Shown one piece after another: positions 26,502 through 36,245 of a stretch of 64,000 nucleotides of DNA. The position numbers and the translations under genes were made by a program. This DNA is from Bacteroidota bacterium (GTDB taxonomy: Bacteria; Bacteroidota; Ignavibacteria; Ignavibacteriales; Melioribacteraceae), in assembly GCA_018829205.1 (NCBI GenBank), contig JAHJUE010000025.1, forward strand, positions 1 through 64,000, in the 5' to 3' direction. The notes below the pieces were generated by a model. The model searched no databases. It saw nothing but the letters and a program-made list of their open reading frames with translations, and had not been told where the DNA came from. Each line of letters opens with the position of its first letter. Within the stretch, counting starts at the first letter, position 1.

Positions 26502-27713
26502 TTATTTTTTAAAATTCTTTAGCATTCTTTTGTTAATATTTTCCGTATAACTATTATAGTTGTCTTTTGTTTCCTCTATCGAATCGCCGCCGAATTTCTG
26601 AAGCATAAATTTAGCAAGCACCCATGCGAGCATTGATTCGGCAATTACCGCACACGCAGGCACGGCAACAAAATCGCTTCGTTCCCTTCTTGCTTTAATC
26701 TGTTTCATGGTTGAAAGATCAACCGTGTCAATAGGCGACATTAAAGTAGCAATAGGTTTCATAGCCGCACGCACAATTATAGGAAGTCCTGTAGATATTC
26801 CGCCTTCAATTCCCCCGGCTCTGTTTGATTTCCGGACAATTAAACCGTTCTTCTTAACTATTTCATCGTGAGAAACTGATCCGAACGCATCAGCGGATTT
26901 GAAACCTGTTCCTATTTCCACCCCTTTAACCGCATTAATACCCATCATAATATGAGCAATTTCGGCGTCCAATTTTGTATCATAATTTATAAAACTGCCC
27001 AGTCCAACCGGTACACCAGTGGCAACCGTATAAAATGTACCGCCGAGAGTATCACCGTTTTTTTTAGCGGATTTAATTTTACGAATTATTTTTTCTTCCT
27101 GATCTTTATCTAAAACACGAACGGAGCTTTTATCGGATTTTTCGGATAAACTCCATCCATTAAAATTTTTAGGGAGTTTATCATTAAACAGTTTATCAGC
27201 GAAATTTTCTTTGGGAAAAATACCGCCAATATTTTCGACAAAACTTCCGATTGAAATTCCGAATTCTTCCAAAAATCTTCTGGCAATAGAACACGCGGCG
27301 ACACGAGCGGCGGTTTCTCTTGCGCTTGATCGTTCAATTGAATTTCTTATATCATTAAAATTATATTTTGTAACTCCGACTAAATCAGCGTGACCCGGAC
27401 GAGGTACTGTAATTTTTTCAACTTCAGTTTCCTGTTTACCCGGAGTCATTTTATCAATCCAATTTTCCCAATCATAATTTTTTACAAAAAGTGAAATAGG
27501 AGTTCCTAAAGTTTTCTGGAACCTGATGCCTGAAAGAATTTCGGCAGTATCTGTTTCAATTTTCATTCTTAAGCCGCGGCCGTATCCCATCTGCCTTCTT
27601 TTTAAATGAAAATTTATGTACTCGTTTTCTATTTTTAAATTGGACGGGAATCCGTCAATAATAGTTGTTAAACCTTTTCCGTGCGATTCGCCGGCGGTAA
27701 TAAATCTTATCAT
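26502..27713 (-). CDS. aroC: Chorismate synthase
   Basis: 403 residues. It converts 5-enolpyruvylshikimate-3-phosphate to chorismate with reduced FMN, the last shikimate-pathway step. Signature segments are GESHGKGLTTIIDGFPS at the N-terminus, RRQMGYGRGLRM, RPGHADLVGVTKYNF, RSSARETAARVAACSIARRF and NRAGGIEGGISTG. Length is normal, slightly extended at the C-terminus. It is the first gene of the operon that continues with the MBL hydrolase. No other shikimate genes are nearby. Confidence 0.97.
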   Translation of the reverse strand: MIRFITAGESHGKGLTTIIDGFPSNLKIENEYINFHLKRRQMGYGRGLRMKIETDTAEILSGIRFQKTLGTPISLFVKNYDWENWIDKMTPGKQETEVEKITVPRPGHADLVGVTKYNFNDIRNSIERSSARETAARVAACSIARRFLEEFGISIGSFVENIGGIFPKENFADKLFNDKLPKNFNGWSLSEKSDKSSVRVLDKDQEEKIIRKIKSAKKNGDTLGGTFYTVATGVPVGLGSFINYDTKLDAEIAHIMMGINAVKGVEIGTGFKSADAFGSVSHDEIVKKNGLIVRKSNRAGGIEGGISTGLPIIVRAAMKPIATLMSPIDTVDLSTMKQIKARRERSDFVAVPACAVIAESMLAWVLAKFMLQKFGGDSIEETKDNYNSYTENINKRMLKNFKK

Positions 27714-27750
27714 ATTTTATTTGGATTTGTGATCGGATATGCAAATATAA

Positions 27751-27778
27751 AAAAAGCGTTCTTAAAAGAACGCTTTTT
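27751..27778. terminator. Intrinsic terminator after the HtrA gene
   Basis: Near-perfect 13-bp stem AAAAAGCGTTCTT (27751-27763) and AAGAACGCTTTTT (27766-27778), with T runs reading out on both strands. It lies 22 bp past the protease stop, between that gene and aroC (both minus), and so separates the two transcription units. Confidence 0.85.
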
Positions 27779-27800
27779 GAAATAAAAATATATTTATTTT

Positions 27801-29303
27801 TTAGCTTGGTATTTCAAGTCCTACATATCTTGTTGATCCGTTTTTATAAACGACTTTAAGCAGTATTGCCTCGCCTTTTTTAGATTTAACTATTTTTTCA
27901 AATTCTCTTACAGAATTAATAGGTTTTTTATCTACTTCAACAATAACTACATTTTGACCAAGCTGCTGGTTATAAGCTTTGCTGTAAGGTTTAACATCAC
28001 TGATTAGTATTCCGCTTTCAACTTTGTAGCTTTCGCGTTCGGAAGACTTAAGATTTTTCACAGACATTCCGATATTATCTAAAGTAACTTCCTGAATATC
28101 AAGATCCATATCATCTTTTTCGATTTTATTATTTGAAACAGGCTCTGCATTACTGTCGCCGTCGGGTGCTTTTAATTTAACATTTCTTTCAATTTTATCA
28201 CCGTCTCTGAATAATTGAAGATTAACTTTATCTCCGGCCCTTTTACGCGCAACATAACTTTGAAGTTCGTTTGGCTGATTAACTTCATGTCCGTCGATTT
28301 TAAGAATGATATCGCCAGCTTTAATATCCTCTTTAGCGGCGGCTCCGTCTTCCAAAACATTTTGAATTAAAACACCGGCAGGTTTATCCAAACCGAATGC
28401 TTTTGCCGTTTCATCATTTACTGCTTCAATACTTACTCCGATATAACCTCTGCTCACCTTGCCGTTAGCGATTAAATCGGCGGCTACAGTTTTTGCCAAA
28501 TCAATTGGTATTGCGAAACCATATCCGATGTAACTGCTTGTCATACCGTTTGTAGCAATTGCAGAATTGATGCCGATAACTTCTCCTTTAAGATTAACAA
28601 GCGCACCTCCGCTGTTTCCAGGATTAATTGCCGCGTCTGTTTGAATAAAGTTTTCTACTCCGTAACCTTTTGTATCCTTGATAATATTTAGACTTCTTCC
28701 TTTTGCGCTTACAATACCCGCAGTAACGGTAGAAGAGAAAGAAAGCGGATTACCTATTGCCATTACCCATTCTCCAACTTGAACATTATCCGAAGTACCG
28801 AGAAAAGCCGCTGGCAGATTTTCTGCGTTCACTTTAATTACAGCCAAATCGGTTAAAGGATCCGTACCTACAACAGTCGCGTCGAATCTTCTTTTATCTG
28901 TAAAAGCAACCTGAACAGAACTCGCGTTTTCAACTACGTGATTATTTGTCAGAATATATCCGTCGTTGGAAATAATAACACCGCTACCTCCTCCCTGTCT
29001 TTCTTGAGGCACGTCATCCCGGAACGGGAAGAAAAATTTAAACTGATCATGGAAATTACTTTTAACTTCCGTAACAACTGTTATTTGAACAATTGATGGT
29101 GTAACTTTATTTGCCACTTCAACAAAGGCATTGTTAAAAGCAACAATATCCGGTGTAACATTTACAACAGGCGGGTTTTCGCTACCAATTTGAATTTCAG
29201 CTGCCGACGGTCTTACCCATCCGAAACCTGAAACCAATACAGATCCGAATATAATTCCGAACAGAACAAGTGCTGCCGCTCCAATAATTTTTCTGCGATT
29301 CAT
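27801..29303 (-). CDS. degP: HtrA/DegP-family periplasmic serine protease
   Basis: 500 residues. It degrades or refolds misfolded envelope proteins. The N-terminal hydrophobic segment (about 6-26) is a signal peptide or anchor. The trypsin-like triad is H122 (LTNNHVVENA), D152 (DPLTDLAVI) and S231 (NPGNSGGALVN). Two PDZ domains follow: the first at about 275-370 (GYIGVSIEAVNDE..), the second at about 390-495. The start has GGAG 7 bases upstream. It has a strong terminator downstream and appears monocistronic. The symbol denotes the family; DegQ-like function is equally possible. Confidence 0.95.
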   Translation of the reverse strand: MNRRKIIGAAALVLFGIIFGSVLVSGFGWVRPSAAEIQIGSENPPVVNVTPDIVAFNNAFVEVANKVTPSIVQITVVTEVKSNFHDQFKFFFPFRDDVPQERQGGGSGVIISNDGYILTNNHVVENASSVQVAFTDKRRFDATVVGTDPLTDLAVIKVNAENLPAAFLGTSDNVQVGEWVMAIGNPLSFSSTVTAGIVSAKGRSLNIIKDTKGYGVENFIQTDAAINPGNSGGALVNLKGEVIGINSAIATNGMTSSYIGYGFAIPIDLAKTVAADLIANGKVSRGYIGVSIEAVNDETAKAFGLDKPAGVLIQNVLEDGAAAKEDIKAGDIILKIDGHEVNQPNELQSYVARKRAGDKVNLQLFRDGDKIERNVKLKAPDGDSNAEPVSNNKIEKDDMDLDIQEVTLDNIGMSVKNLKSSERESYKVESGILISDVKPYSKAYNQQLGQNVVIVEVDKKPINSVREFEKIVKSKKGEAILLKVVYKNGSTRYVGLEIPS

Positions 29304-29332
29304 TTTTTATCTCCTAATAATATTGTTTTCTT

Positions 29333-30070
29333 TTAATAAACATGTAAGGATTTCAAACCTTTAAATTCCGGAATATGGTATGAAATATATTTTTCAAAAA
29401 AGTAAATCAGCCTATTGAGATCTTTGACACTGTATTTACATTCGTTATTTCTACGGCTTAAACACATCAACAAATTGAAAAGTTCCGGTGAAAATTCAAA
29501 TGAAATTAGCTGGTCGTTCTTACAATTCATGCATAAAATTCCGCTGTTAAAATTAAAAAAATATCCTTCGCCGGGTTCGGTATTATTGCCGCAGCATGAA
29601 CAATTTTCAAGTTGAATTTCGTAGCCAAGTTCTTTCAAGAAAAATATAAGATATTTAATAAAATAGTATTCGGGAACTTCTTTTGATTCGTTCATTAATT
29701 CCAGAATCTTTACAGTTCCTTTAAATAATTTCGGATGAGCTTCATCTTCAAGATTAAGATGCAGTAATAGTTCAGCAACCGCAGATGCAAATTTAAGTTT
29801 ATCCAGATCTTCTTTTATTTTGGAATGGTGATTGATAAGTTCTGCTTTGCTTATAAGCTGAACTTCTCTGTTTTCTTTTTTGTAATAAACAATTTGAAGT
29901 GTGTTTAGTATGTCAACTACCGGTCCCATTTTGGATTTAGCAGTACGCGCGCCTTTAATAATTCCTGTAATTTTCCCGTAGTCTTCTGTATAAAATGTTG
30001 CTATTTTACTTGTGTCGCCATAATCAAGCTTCTTAATTACAACAGCTTTTGTTTTTATAATTTCAGACAT
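29333..30070 (-). CDS. recO: DNA repair protein RecO
   Basis: 245 residues. RecO anneals single strands and loads RecA with RecR in gap repair. The N-terminal OB fold includes TKAVVIKKLDYGDTSKIATFYTEDYGKITGIIKGAR. The C-terminal region has a four-cysteine zinc site (CSCCG ... CMNC). Its ATG directly follows the mtnA stop with no spacer, so translation is probably coupled to mtnA and the PfkB kinase upstream. The HtrA gene follows 29 bp downstream but has its own ribosome-binding site. Confidence 0.94.
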   Translation of the reverse strand: MSEIIKTKAVVIKKLDYGDTSKIATFYTEDYGKITGIIKGARTAKSKMGPVVDILNTLQIVYYKKENREVQLISKAELINHHSKIKEDLDKLKFASAVAELLLHLNLEDEAHPKLFKGTVKILELMNESKEVPEYYFIKYLIFFLKELGYEIQLENCSCCGNNTEPGEGYFFNFNSGILCMNCKNDQLISFEFSPELFNLLMCLSRRNNECKYSVKDLNRLIYFFEKYISYHIPEFKGLKSLHVY

Positions 30071-31072
30071 TTAAAAATTATACGGAGGTTTGTGTAATGA
30101 TTCTTCCGTAATAATACCTGTTATTAATTCGTTTGGCGTAACATCAAAAGCCGGAGAATAAACATTATAATCGTCTCTTGTAACTTTAACGCCATTTACA
30201 TTTGTTACTTCACTTTTATTTCTTTCTTCTATATTTATACTGCTTCCGTCTTTACAACTTTTATCAATAGTTGAAGTAGGAGCCGCAATATAAAACGGAA
30301 TTTTATGATAATTACATAAAACCGCCAAATTATAAGTGCCTATTTTATTTGCTGAATCGCCGTTTACGGCTATTCTATCGGCGCCGGTAATAACAATATC
30401 AATTTTATTCTGACTCATAAGCATTGCCGCAGCTGAATCGGTATTTATTGCAAAAGGAATGCCCGATTTAGAAAGCTCAAAAGCAGTTAATCTTGAGCCT
30501 TGAAGAAGCGGACGCGTTTCATCCGAATAAACAAATTTTACTTTCCCGTTTTCAAAGCCTTTTTTTATAATACTTAGTGCGGTACCTTCTCCCCCCGTGG
30601 CTAATCTTCCTGTATTACAATGCGTTAAAACAACGGACTCCTTATTAAATATTTCCAATCCGTTTTCCCCGATTTTATCGCATTTGTTAATATCATCATC
30701 ATGAATATTTTTAGCTTGTGAAAGAAGCAATCCATAAAGATTTTCGTAACTATTGAGTGTTGAAAAATAATTCTCCATTTCATCAAGAGCCCAAAATAAA
30801 TTTACGGCAGTCGGCCTTGTTGCGGCTAGCCTGTCATATATTTTCTTAAAAGAAACCTTATAATTATCCGTAACATTCTTCATTCCCAATGCAATTGCGT
30901 ATGCAGCCGAAATTCCAATGGCGGGAGCTCCTCTTACTTCGAGCCTTTCAATAGCAAGAGCAATTCTTTCATAATCATCAGTTTCAATATATTTTTCTTT
31001 TAGCGGAAGTTTAGTCTGATCTAAATAACGAAACATACCATTTCTGAATTCAATACTTTTAAATTGAGACAT
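30071..31072 (-). CDS. mtnA: Methylthioribose-1-phosphate isomerase
   Basis: About 333 residues. It isomerises 5-methylthioribose-1-phosphate to 5-methylthioribulose-1-phosphate in methionine salvage. Family motifs are EVRGAPAIGISAAYAIALG, LTHCNTGRLATGGEGTALS (catalytic Cys), DETRPLLQGSRLTAFEL and ITGADRIAVNGDSANKIGTY (catalytic Asp). The frame is open 150 bases further upstream, but that part overlaps the PfkB kinase gene. The family N-terminus begins near MSQFKSIEFRNG, and AAGG precedes a run of three ATGs (31078, 31075, 31072). The overlap with the kinase gene (stop at 31059) is then about 14-20 bp. No other salvage gene is visible. Confidence 0.93.
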   Translation of the reverse strand: MSQFKSIEFRNGMFRYLDQTKLPLKEKYIETDDYERIALAIERLEVRGAPAIGISAAYAIALGMKNVTDNYKVSFKKIYDRLAATRPTAVNLFWALDEMENYFSTLNSYENLYGLLLSQAKNIHDDDINKCDKIGENGLEIFNKESVVLTHCNTGRLATGGEGTALSIIKKGFENGKVKFVYSDETRPLLQGSRLTAFELSKSGIPFAINTDSAAAMLMSQNKIDIVITGADRIAVNGDSANKIGTYNLAVLCNYHKIPFYIAAPTSTIDKSCKDGSSINIEERNKSEVTNVNGVKVTRDDYNVYSPAFDVTPNELITGIITEESLHKPPYNF

Positions 31073-31988
31073 CATCATCAAACCTTGATAGTTCTTTAAA
31101 TTCCAAAAACCTGTCGTGAATTTGTAATGTAGATAATTTTTCAAGTCCTTTAGTACTAAATTTCTGTACGCAGAAAGAAGCCATTGTGCTTCCGTATACC
31201 ACAGCTCTTTTAAGATTTTCAAAACTTAGATCGGCAGTTTTGTGAAGGTATCCTGTAAATCCGCCCGCAAATGCGTCGCCCGCGCCGGTAGGGTCAAATA
31301 TATCTTCGAGTGGATATGCGGGAGCTGAAAAGACAGTATCTTCTCCGAATAAAAGCGCACCGTGTTCCCCTTTTTTAATTATAATATACTGCGGACCCAT
31401 TGCCTGAATTTTTGCTGCGGCTTTAATTAAATTCGGTTCCTGTGAAAGGAGTCTTGCTTCAGAATCATTTATGATTAACACATTAACTCTTTTTAATACT
31501 TTTAATAAACTTTCAAGCCATCCCTCAATCCAATAGTTCATAGTATCGCATACGATAAAATGGGGATTATCCAATTGATCTAAAACATTTGACTGAAGAT
31601 CGGGATGAATATTTCCCAATAGAGCAAATCTCGATTTTCTTGATTTTTCAGGAATAACAGGATTAAAAGATTCGAACACATTCAGTTCAGTATATAAAGT
31701 ATCGCGGACATTTAAATCATAATGATATTTGCAGCCGTATCTGAAAGTTTTTCCACCTTCAATAATCTGCAGACCGTCAATATCAATATTATGGTCTTCA
31801 AGCATTTTAATATGATCATTATCAAGATCGTCGCCGACAACTCCAACAATTTGAACCGGGCCGGTAAAATAACTTGAAGCCAAAGCGATATAGGTTGTAG
31901 AACCGCCGAGAGCGTTTTCAATTTTATCAAATGGTGTTTCAATATAATCCAGCGCGATTGAACCGACTATTAGTAATCCCAAAATCAT
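31059..31988 (-). CDS. PfkB-family carbohydrate/nucleoside kinase
   Basis: 309 residues of the ribokinase fold. The N-terminal glycine motif is GSIALD..GGSTTYIALASSYF and the C-terminal signature DPTGAGDAFAGGFTGYL carries the catalytic Asp. Substrates in this family include ribose, adenosine, fructose-6-phosphate and 2-keto-3-deoxygluconate. The overlap with mtnA suggests a link to methylthioadenosine or 5-deoxyribose metabolism, which is inference. AAGAGG abuts the ATG at 31988 with no spacing, while the TTG two codons later (31982) is ideally spaced, so the true start may be that TTG, giving MGLLIVGSIALD. Confidence 0.88.
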   Translation of the reverse strand: MILGLLIVGSIALDYIETPFDKIENALGGSTTYIALASSYFTGPVQIVGVVGDDLDNDHIKMLEDHNIDIDGLQIIEGGKTFRYGCKYHYDLNVRDTLYTELNVFESFNPVIPEKSRKSRFALLGNIHPDLQSNVLDQLDNPHFIVCDTMNYWIEGWLESLLKVLKRVNVLIINDSEARLLSQEPNLIKAAAKIQAMGPQYIIIKKGEHGALLFGEDTVFSAPAYPLEDIFDPTGAGDAFAGGFTGYLHKTADLSFENLKRAVVYGSTMASFCVQKFSTKGLEKLSTLQIHDRFLEFKELSRFDDDVSI

Positions 31989-32060
31989 CCTCTTGTTTTA
32001 TTATGAAGGAAATTAATTTGACTTATAAAAATGAAAATTTTCGAAAGTAAATGCTAATTT

Positions 32061-32534
32061 TTATTTGATAATTTTAAAATGATTTATCTCATTAAAAGAA
32101 AGAAATTCATTTTGATTCATAAAATAATCATAAATTATTTCTACAGATTTTCTTTGTCCGGGCCATGCTAAAAGTTTTAATGCTTCATTTTTGCTGACCC
32201 ATTTATATTCCGAATGTTCGTCAGATAATCTAATTATTTTGTCATCAGTTTTTGCCGCAAATACGGGAACCATTACTAATTTATTTTTCTGATGCGAATA
32301 AAATGAATTTACATTCGGTACAACCCATAATTTATCAATTATAATTCCTGTTTCTTCAACTATTTCTCTTGCCGCGGCATTATATGCAATTTCTTTATCT
32401 TCAATTGCTCCTGTAACCATTTGCCATAAGTTCGGATATGATTCATTATTACGGCGTTTAAGCAAAAGGAAATATAATTTAGCATCTTCAATTCTAAAAA
32501 CATGAGCTTCAATTAAATTGGATAATACTTCCAT
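32061..32534 (-). CDS. Nudix hydrolase
   Basis: 157 residues. The Nudix box is complete: G42-x5-E48-x7-R56-E-I-V-E-E-T-G-I (GAIEDKEIAYNAAAREIVEE), binding magnesium to hydrolyse nucleoside-diphosphate-linked substrates. The general look (LLKRRNNESYPNLWQMVTGAIE, late SEYKWVSKNEAL) resembles NudB-like dihydroneopterin-triphosphate pyrophosphatases of folate synthesis, but no folate gene is nearby. AGAGG lies 4 bases upstream of the ATG. It may be cotranscribed with the preceding outer-membrane protein gene (51 bp gap). Confidence 0.9.
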   Translation of the reverse strand: MEVLSNLIEAHVFRIEDAKLYFLLLKRRNNESYPNLWQMVTGAIEDKEIAYNAAAREIVEETGIIIDKLWVVPNVNSFYSHQKNKLVMVPVFAAKTDDKIIRLSDEHSEYKWVSKNEALKLLAWPGQRKSVEIIYDYFMNQNEFLSFNEINHFKIIK

Positions 32535-32585
32535 AAGACCTCTTCTAATTTCTTGAAACTGCTACTCATTACTTGATACTTGCTA

Positions 32586-35500
32586 CTAAAAATACGCTCT
32601 TGCTTCAGCACGCATTGTATGAACTGTTTTTCCTTTACCTTGAAGTCTTCCGTTGTAAGTTATAGTAGTTTGTAAATTACCGGAAATTCTATAATCAAAG
32701 TTTAATCTCCAAAAATAGTTTTTCCCGATAAGATTTCCTCTCAAAATTTCAAATGGTATGAAATTTTCGTTTGTATTTGTCAACAGCTCATTTCTTTCTA
32801 TTTCGGCTCTCAGTCTACCGCGGTTTGCAATTGAATATGTAATACTTAATGTCAAAGAATTATTAGTGATTATTGTAGGAGAAGAAGGGTAATCGTCCTG
32901 ACTTCTTCCGCTTTTAATTTTGAAACCAATCTCAATATTATTTTCGGGCCGGTATGAAAAGTCGGTCGAGATTTCATTTCTAGTTAATAGTCTTGCTCTA
33001 TTGGAAGACGAGTTTGCGTAAAGGTTATCAATTTCGTTTACTAAGTCAGTTTGATTATTTATTTCTTTAACCATTTTGAATTTTAGTCTGAGACTCCTTT
33101 CCCTGGCAAAACCTTTTTCAGTGCCGGCGCTATACTGATTTAAACTTTGTCTCTGATTAAACCTAAACCTCAAAGAGAATTCGCGTTTATTTTTAAAGAG
33201 ATTTAAATCCTGCTGAATAGAATTAAAACCTGTAATTGTTGTTGAGTCATTTAAAAAATTGGAGAATTGCAGAAGATAAATTTTGTTTAAATCCGGTTCC
33301 TTGCTGTTTTCTTCAACCCTAAGAAAAGTTTCTGTTGAAACCGGATTCAAGAGAGCATTTAACAGCCCGTTCCCGCTGAAAATTTTTGAGAAGTCTAAAT
33401 TAAAATGCACATTTGCTTTCAAATCTATTACAGGGAAAAGCTCGTCTGTGGGAATTGTTGTTACAATAAAATCGCCGTCATAAACCGCCGGCTCAAATTC
33501 GAATTCCTCCGCTATCCCATTGTTGTTTATGTCGCCCAGATAAATATAATTTCCCGTTCCCTGTTCAACACGAATGAATACTTTTTCGAGTCGCGCCGCT
33601 TTTTGAGTGGAAGCTTCATAAAACGATTCTCCTTCAAGAAATCTATTGAACAAACTTATACGTGATTGAGAACGTATCAGAACTGTTTCATTATCAATTC
33701 TGCCAAGTTCCTTAAATATTTCTTCATATTTTTTATTGCGGAAAGTTACATTAAGGTTGGTAGTAAATTCTTTAATCCCGGAATAATTGATTTGATAACT
33801 TTGTAAAGTTGACCGGCTTTCAGAATTAAGCACTCCTGCCAAAGGGAATGATTCATCCCTAACTGAATATTTGGCAGTAAATGTTACTCCGCTTCCTCCT
33901 GAAATTTCAAACAAGGGAGAATATTCAAAGTAATATAAACTTGTATTTATAAGTGAATCTGAAGAAAGTAAATTTTCCTTTTTATCTTCATGAAGAAATT
34001 CGAAACCCGGTTTTATAAATCCGAAGTTATAATCAGCTTTTCCGTTTTGACGCAGCCAATTACTTTTAATTAAACTGTTTTCCGATTTTACAATATCAAA
34101 ATTGTAATAAACGTTTATTGATTCGTCTTTTCTAAAATCAACATTTGTAAAAAATCTGTCGGAATTGAATGAGTTACCTTTTTTAAGAAATCCGTATTGA
34201 GAATTTATTTTTAGATTTTCGGTCGGGACAATAGATAAATTAATTTCACGCAGCTGTTCATCCGCATTAATATTATCAGACAAATTATAGTACCGCTTAA
34301 ACTCCGCTTCATTAATTCTGTCAAGAGCAGAAAATTTATTTTGTATAAATCTATCTTTATAACTTAAACCAGCTTTACCCAAACTGATACCACCTAAATA
34401 AATTTCACGCGGTTTTATGTTTAGAAAAATATTCCTGGCATTTCCAAAATTATCACCGTCATTAATATTTGAGAAAGTATTTTTATCAAAGATGCTACCC
34501 GCAAATTCCAGCTTAAGATTCACATCTTTAAATGGTTCAGCTTCAATAATAATATTTGCCTGCTGATTTGATTGCGCTACGGGCAAATATTTTATAGGCA
34601 TATAGGATCCCTCCCCGGGTCCCGCAAATCTGTAGTTGCCAAGACTAATCTGCGAATAATCACCTTTTCCTGCGCCGACAAATGAAAACGTAACATTGTA
34701 TAAAGAGTTGATACCGCCCGGATTATACTTATAAATAGAATACATAATTCCGTTTATTGTTGAATCTATTTTTTCATAAAATCCTTTTATATTGCCTAAA
34801 GAATCAGGTTCGGCAATTTTAGCACCGTCAATAATAGCTTTATTACGGTCGTCACCCGCGAGTTCTAATATTTTTCTTTCATTGTCAGATATTGAAATAT
34901 CAATAGGACTGTTTTTATCGTCACCTTCTTTAAAAAATCCCAATGTAATTTTTAATTTATTATTAAAAAAAGAAGATGATAAGTCCGCGCCGATATAATT
35001 TCGATTAAATTGACGGTCGGTATATTCAAAGTCAACATTAATTCTGCTTGCAGATGTAATTATTCTATTAGGTGTAAATATTATTTCTGAGTTTGCATAC
35101 TCAATTGTATAATCATTATTCTCACCGCGTTTTAATTCAACGCCATCCAAATAAATTTTTTCGCTGCCGGCAATAATTATAATATTTCTTTCATTATTTA
35201 CTCCATACAATCTATATGGGCCTTGATTTCCGTCCTGCCCGGTAAATTCATTTGTATTAAACTTTCCTCTTGATCCGGCAATTGCAACCGCTCCCGAATA
35301 ATTATCAATATTAAATTCCGTTTTAATTCCCTGTAACTTTCTATTAATATTTCCGAATTCTCCGATTCTTTTCGTTAAATCATAATCACCAAAAGTACCA
35401 ATCGCATTTTTATGTTTTAATTCGATAAATACTTTATCAAGTTCATCTAGTGTTTCGGTATTACCTTCTGGCTGAATAGGTGTATTTTCATCAGTTAATG

Positions 35501-36056
35501 CCGCGACAATTTCAATATCATCCGACAATCTGCCAGATAACTGCAGACGGAGACCGCTGTTAACGGTAAAGTCTTTATTTGTTCCGACTGTAAATCCGCG
35601 TAAGATTGTTCCGCTTTTTTGTATTCCTTCACCGAAAATTGATTCTGATGTTAAAGGTTTCGATAATGATTTTACAATTCTTACCGTATCGGAATTCAAT
35701 TCATCATATTGATAAACAAGACTTCTGTTTTTGTATTCATTCCTAAAATTCATAAGTCTCATTTCATATGAGATAAAAATTGTGTCGAATATTGAGTATT
35801 CCAGAGAATCTGACAATGTGAACTTGCCCAATCTGTAATCAAAATTGAAATCATTATTATTCAGATTTCGGCCGCTAATTATTAATTTTTCGGAAAATGG
35901 GATAATCGAAATTGCTTTTATTTTATATTCGTTTTTTAGATTAATTAAAATAGTATCGGTTACGGAAATAGTATTAAAATCATTCTGCGAATAAATTTGA
36001 GAAGTGATAAAAAATATTATGGAGAATATATATTTATAGCTATTTCGGATATCCAA
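32586..36056 (-). CDS. Giant putative outer-membrane beta-barrel protein, unknown function
   Basis: 1156 residues. A hydrophobic N-terminal segment (about 9-21, ending TSQIYSQ) is a signal peptide. The chain is rich in alternating hydrophobic/polar strands with many aromatic-terminated segments and ends in ARAYF, a C-terminal phenylalanine typical of barrel proteins recognised by the BAM complex. A conserved-looking region at about 140-260 (GTILRGFTVGTNKDFTV..LDELDKVFIELKH..GTFGDYDLTKR) may be a separate module. I know no named family for it; similar large proteins occur in Bacteroidota/Chlorobi genomes. It is far shorter than SprA. The start is TTG with no clear Shine-Dalgarno, and no ATG precedes the signal peptide. 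Function unknown. Confidence 0.75.
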   Translation of the reverse strand: MDIRNSYKYIFSIIFFITSQIYSQNDFNTISVTDTILINLKNEYKIKAISIIPFSEKLIISGRNLNNNDFNFDYRLGKFTLSDSLEYSIFDTIFISYEMRLMNFRNEYKNRSLVYQYDELNSDTVRIVKSLSKPLTSESIFGEGIQKSGTILRGFTVGTNKDFTVNSGLRLQLSGRLSDDIEIVAALTDENTPIQPEGNTETLDELDKVFIELKHKNAIGTFGDYDLTKRIGEFGNINRKLQGIKTEFNIDNYSGAVAIAGSRGKFNTNEFTGQDGNQGPYRLYGVNNERNIIIIAGSEKIYLDGVELKRGENNDYTIEYANSEIIFTPNRIITSASRINVDFEYTDRQFNRNYIGADLSSSFFNNKLKITLGFFKEGDDKNSPIDISISDNERKILELAGDDRNKAIIDGAKIAEPDSLGNIKGFYEKIDSTINGIMYSIYKYNPGGINSLYNVTFSFVGAGKGDYSQISLGNYRFAGPGEGSYMPIKYLPVAQSNQQANIIIEAEPFKDVNLKLEFAGSIFDKNTFSNINDGDNFGNARNIFLNIKPREIYLGGISLGKAGLSYKDRFIQNKFSALDRINEAEFKRYYNLSDNINADEQLREINLSIVPTENLKINSQYGFLKKGNSFNSDRFFTNVDFRKDESINVYYNFDIVKSENSLIKSNWLRQNGKADYNFGFIKPGFEFLHEDKKENLLSSDSLINTSLYYFEYSPLFEISGGSGVTFTAKYSVRDESFPLAGVLNSESRSTLQSYQINYSGIKEFTTNLNVTFRNKKYEEIFKELGRIDNETVLIRSQSRISLFNRFLEGESFYEASTQKAARLEKVFIRVEQGTGNYIYLGDINNNGIAEEFEFEPAVYDGDFIVTTIPTDELFPVIDLKANVHFNLDFSKIFSGNGLLNALLNPVSTETFLRVEENSKEPDLNKIYLLQFSNFLNDSTTITGFNSIQQDLNLFKNKREFSLRFRFNQRQSLNQYSAGTEKGFARERSLRLKFKMVKEINNQTDLVNEIDNLYANSSSNRARLLTRNEISTDFSYRPENNIEIGFKIKSGRSQDDYPSSPTIITNNSLTLSITYSIANRGRLRAEIERNELLTNTNENFIPFEILRGNLIGKNYFWRLNFDYRISGNLQTTITYNGRLQGKGKTVHTMRAEARAYF

Positions 36057-36245
36057 TTGCTTTGAGATGATTATTAATAAAAATAAATCTAAATGGAATG
36101 GATTTCTATTGCAAGGAGAAATTAAATGGACTTATTATTAGCATCAATTAAGAATACGGTTTAAAAATATAATAGAATAGAAATTATGAATCGATTTAGC
36201 TGTACCTAACTTGAGATTACACTTGAATATTCGTTTACATTAAAA

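Noticed and set aside
31073-31222. A 50-residue N-terminal extension of MtnA
   Set aside because: It lies wholly within the overlapping PfkB kinase gene. The conserved family N-terminus and an AAGG site mark a start near 31072.
32586-36056. The giant outer-membrane protein as the T9SS translocon SprA
   Set aside because: SprA is more than twice as long, and no SprA-specific motif was recognised.
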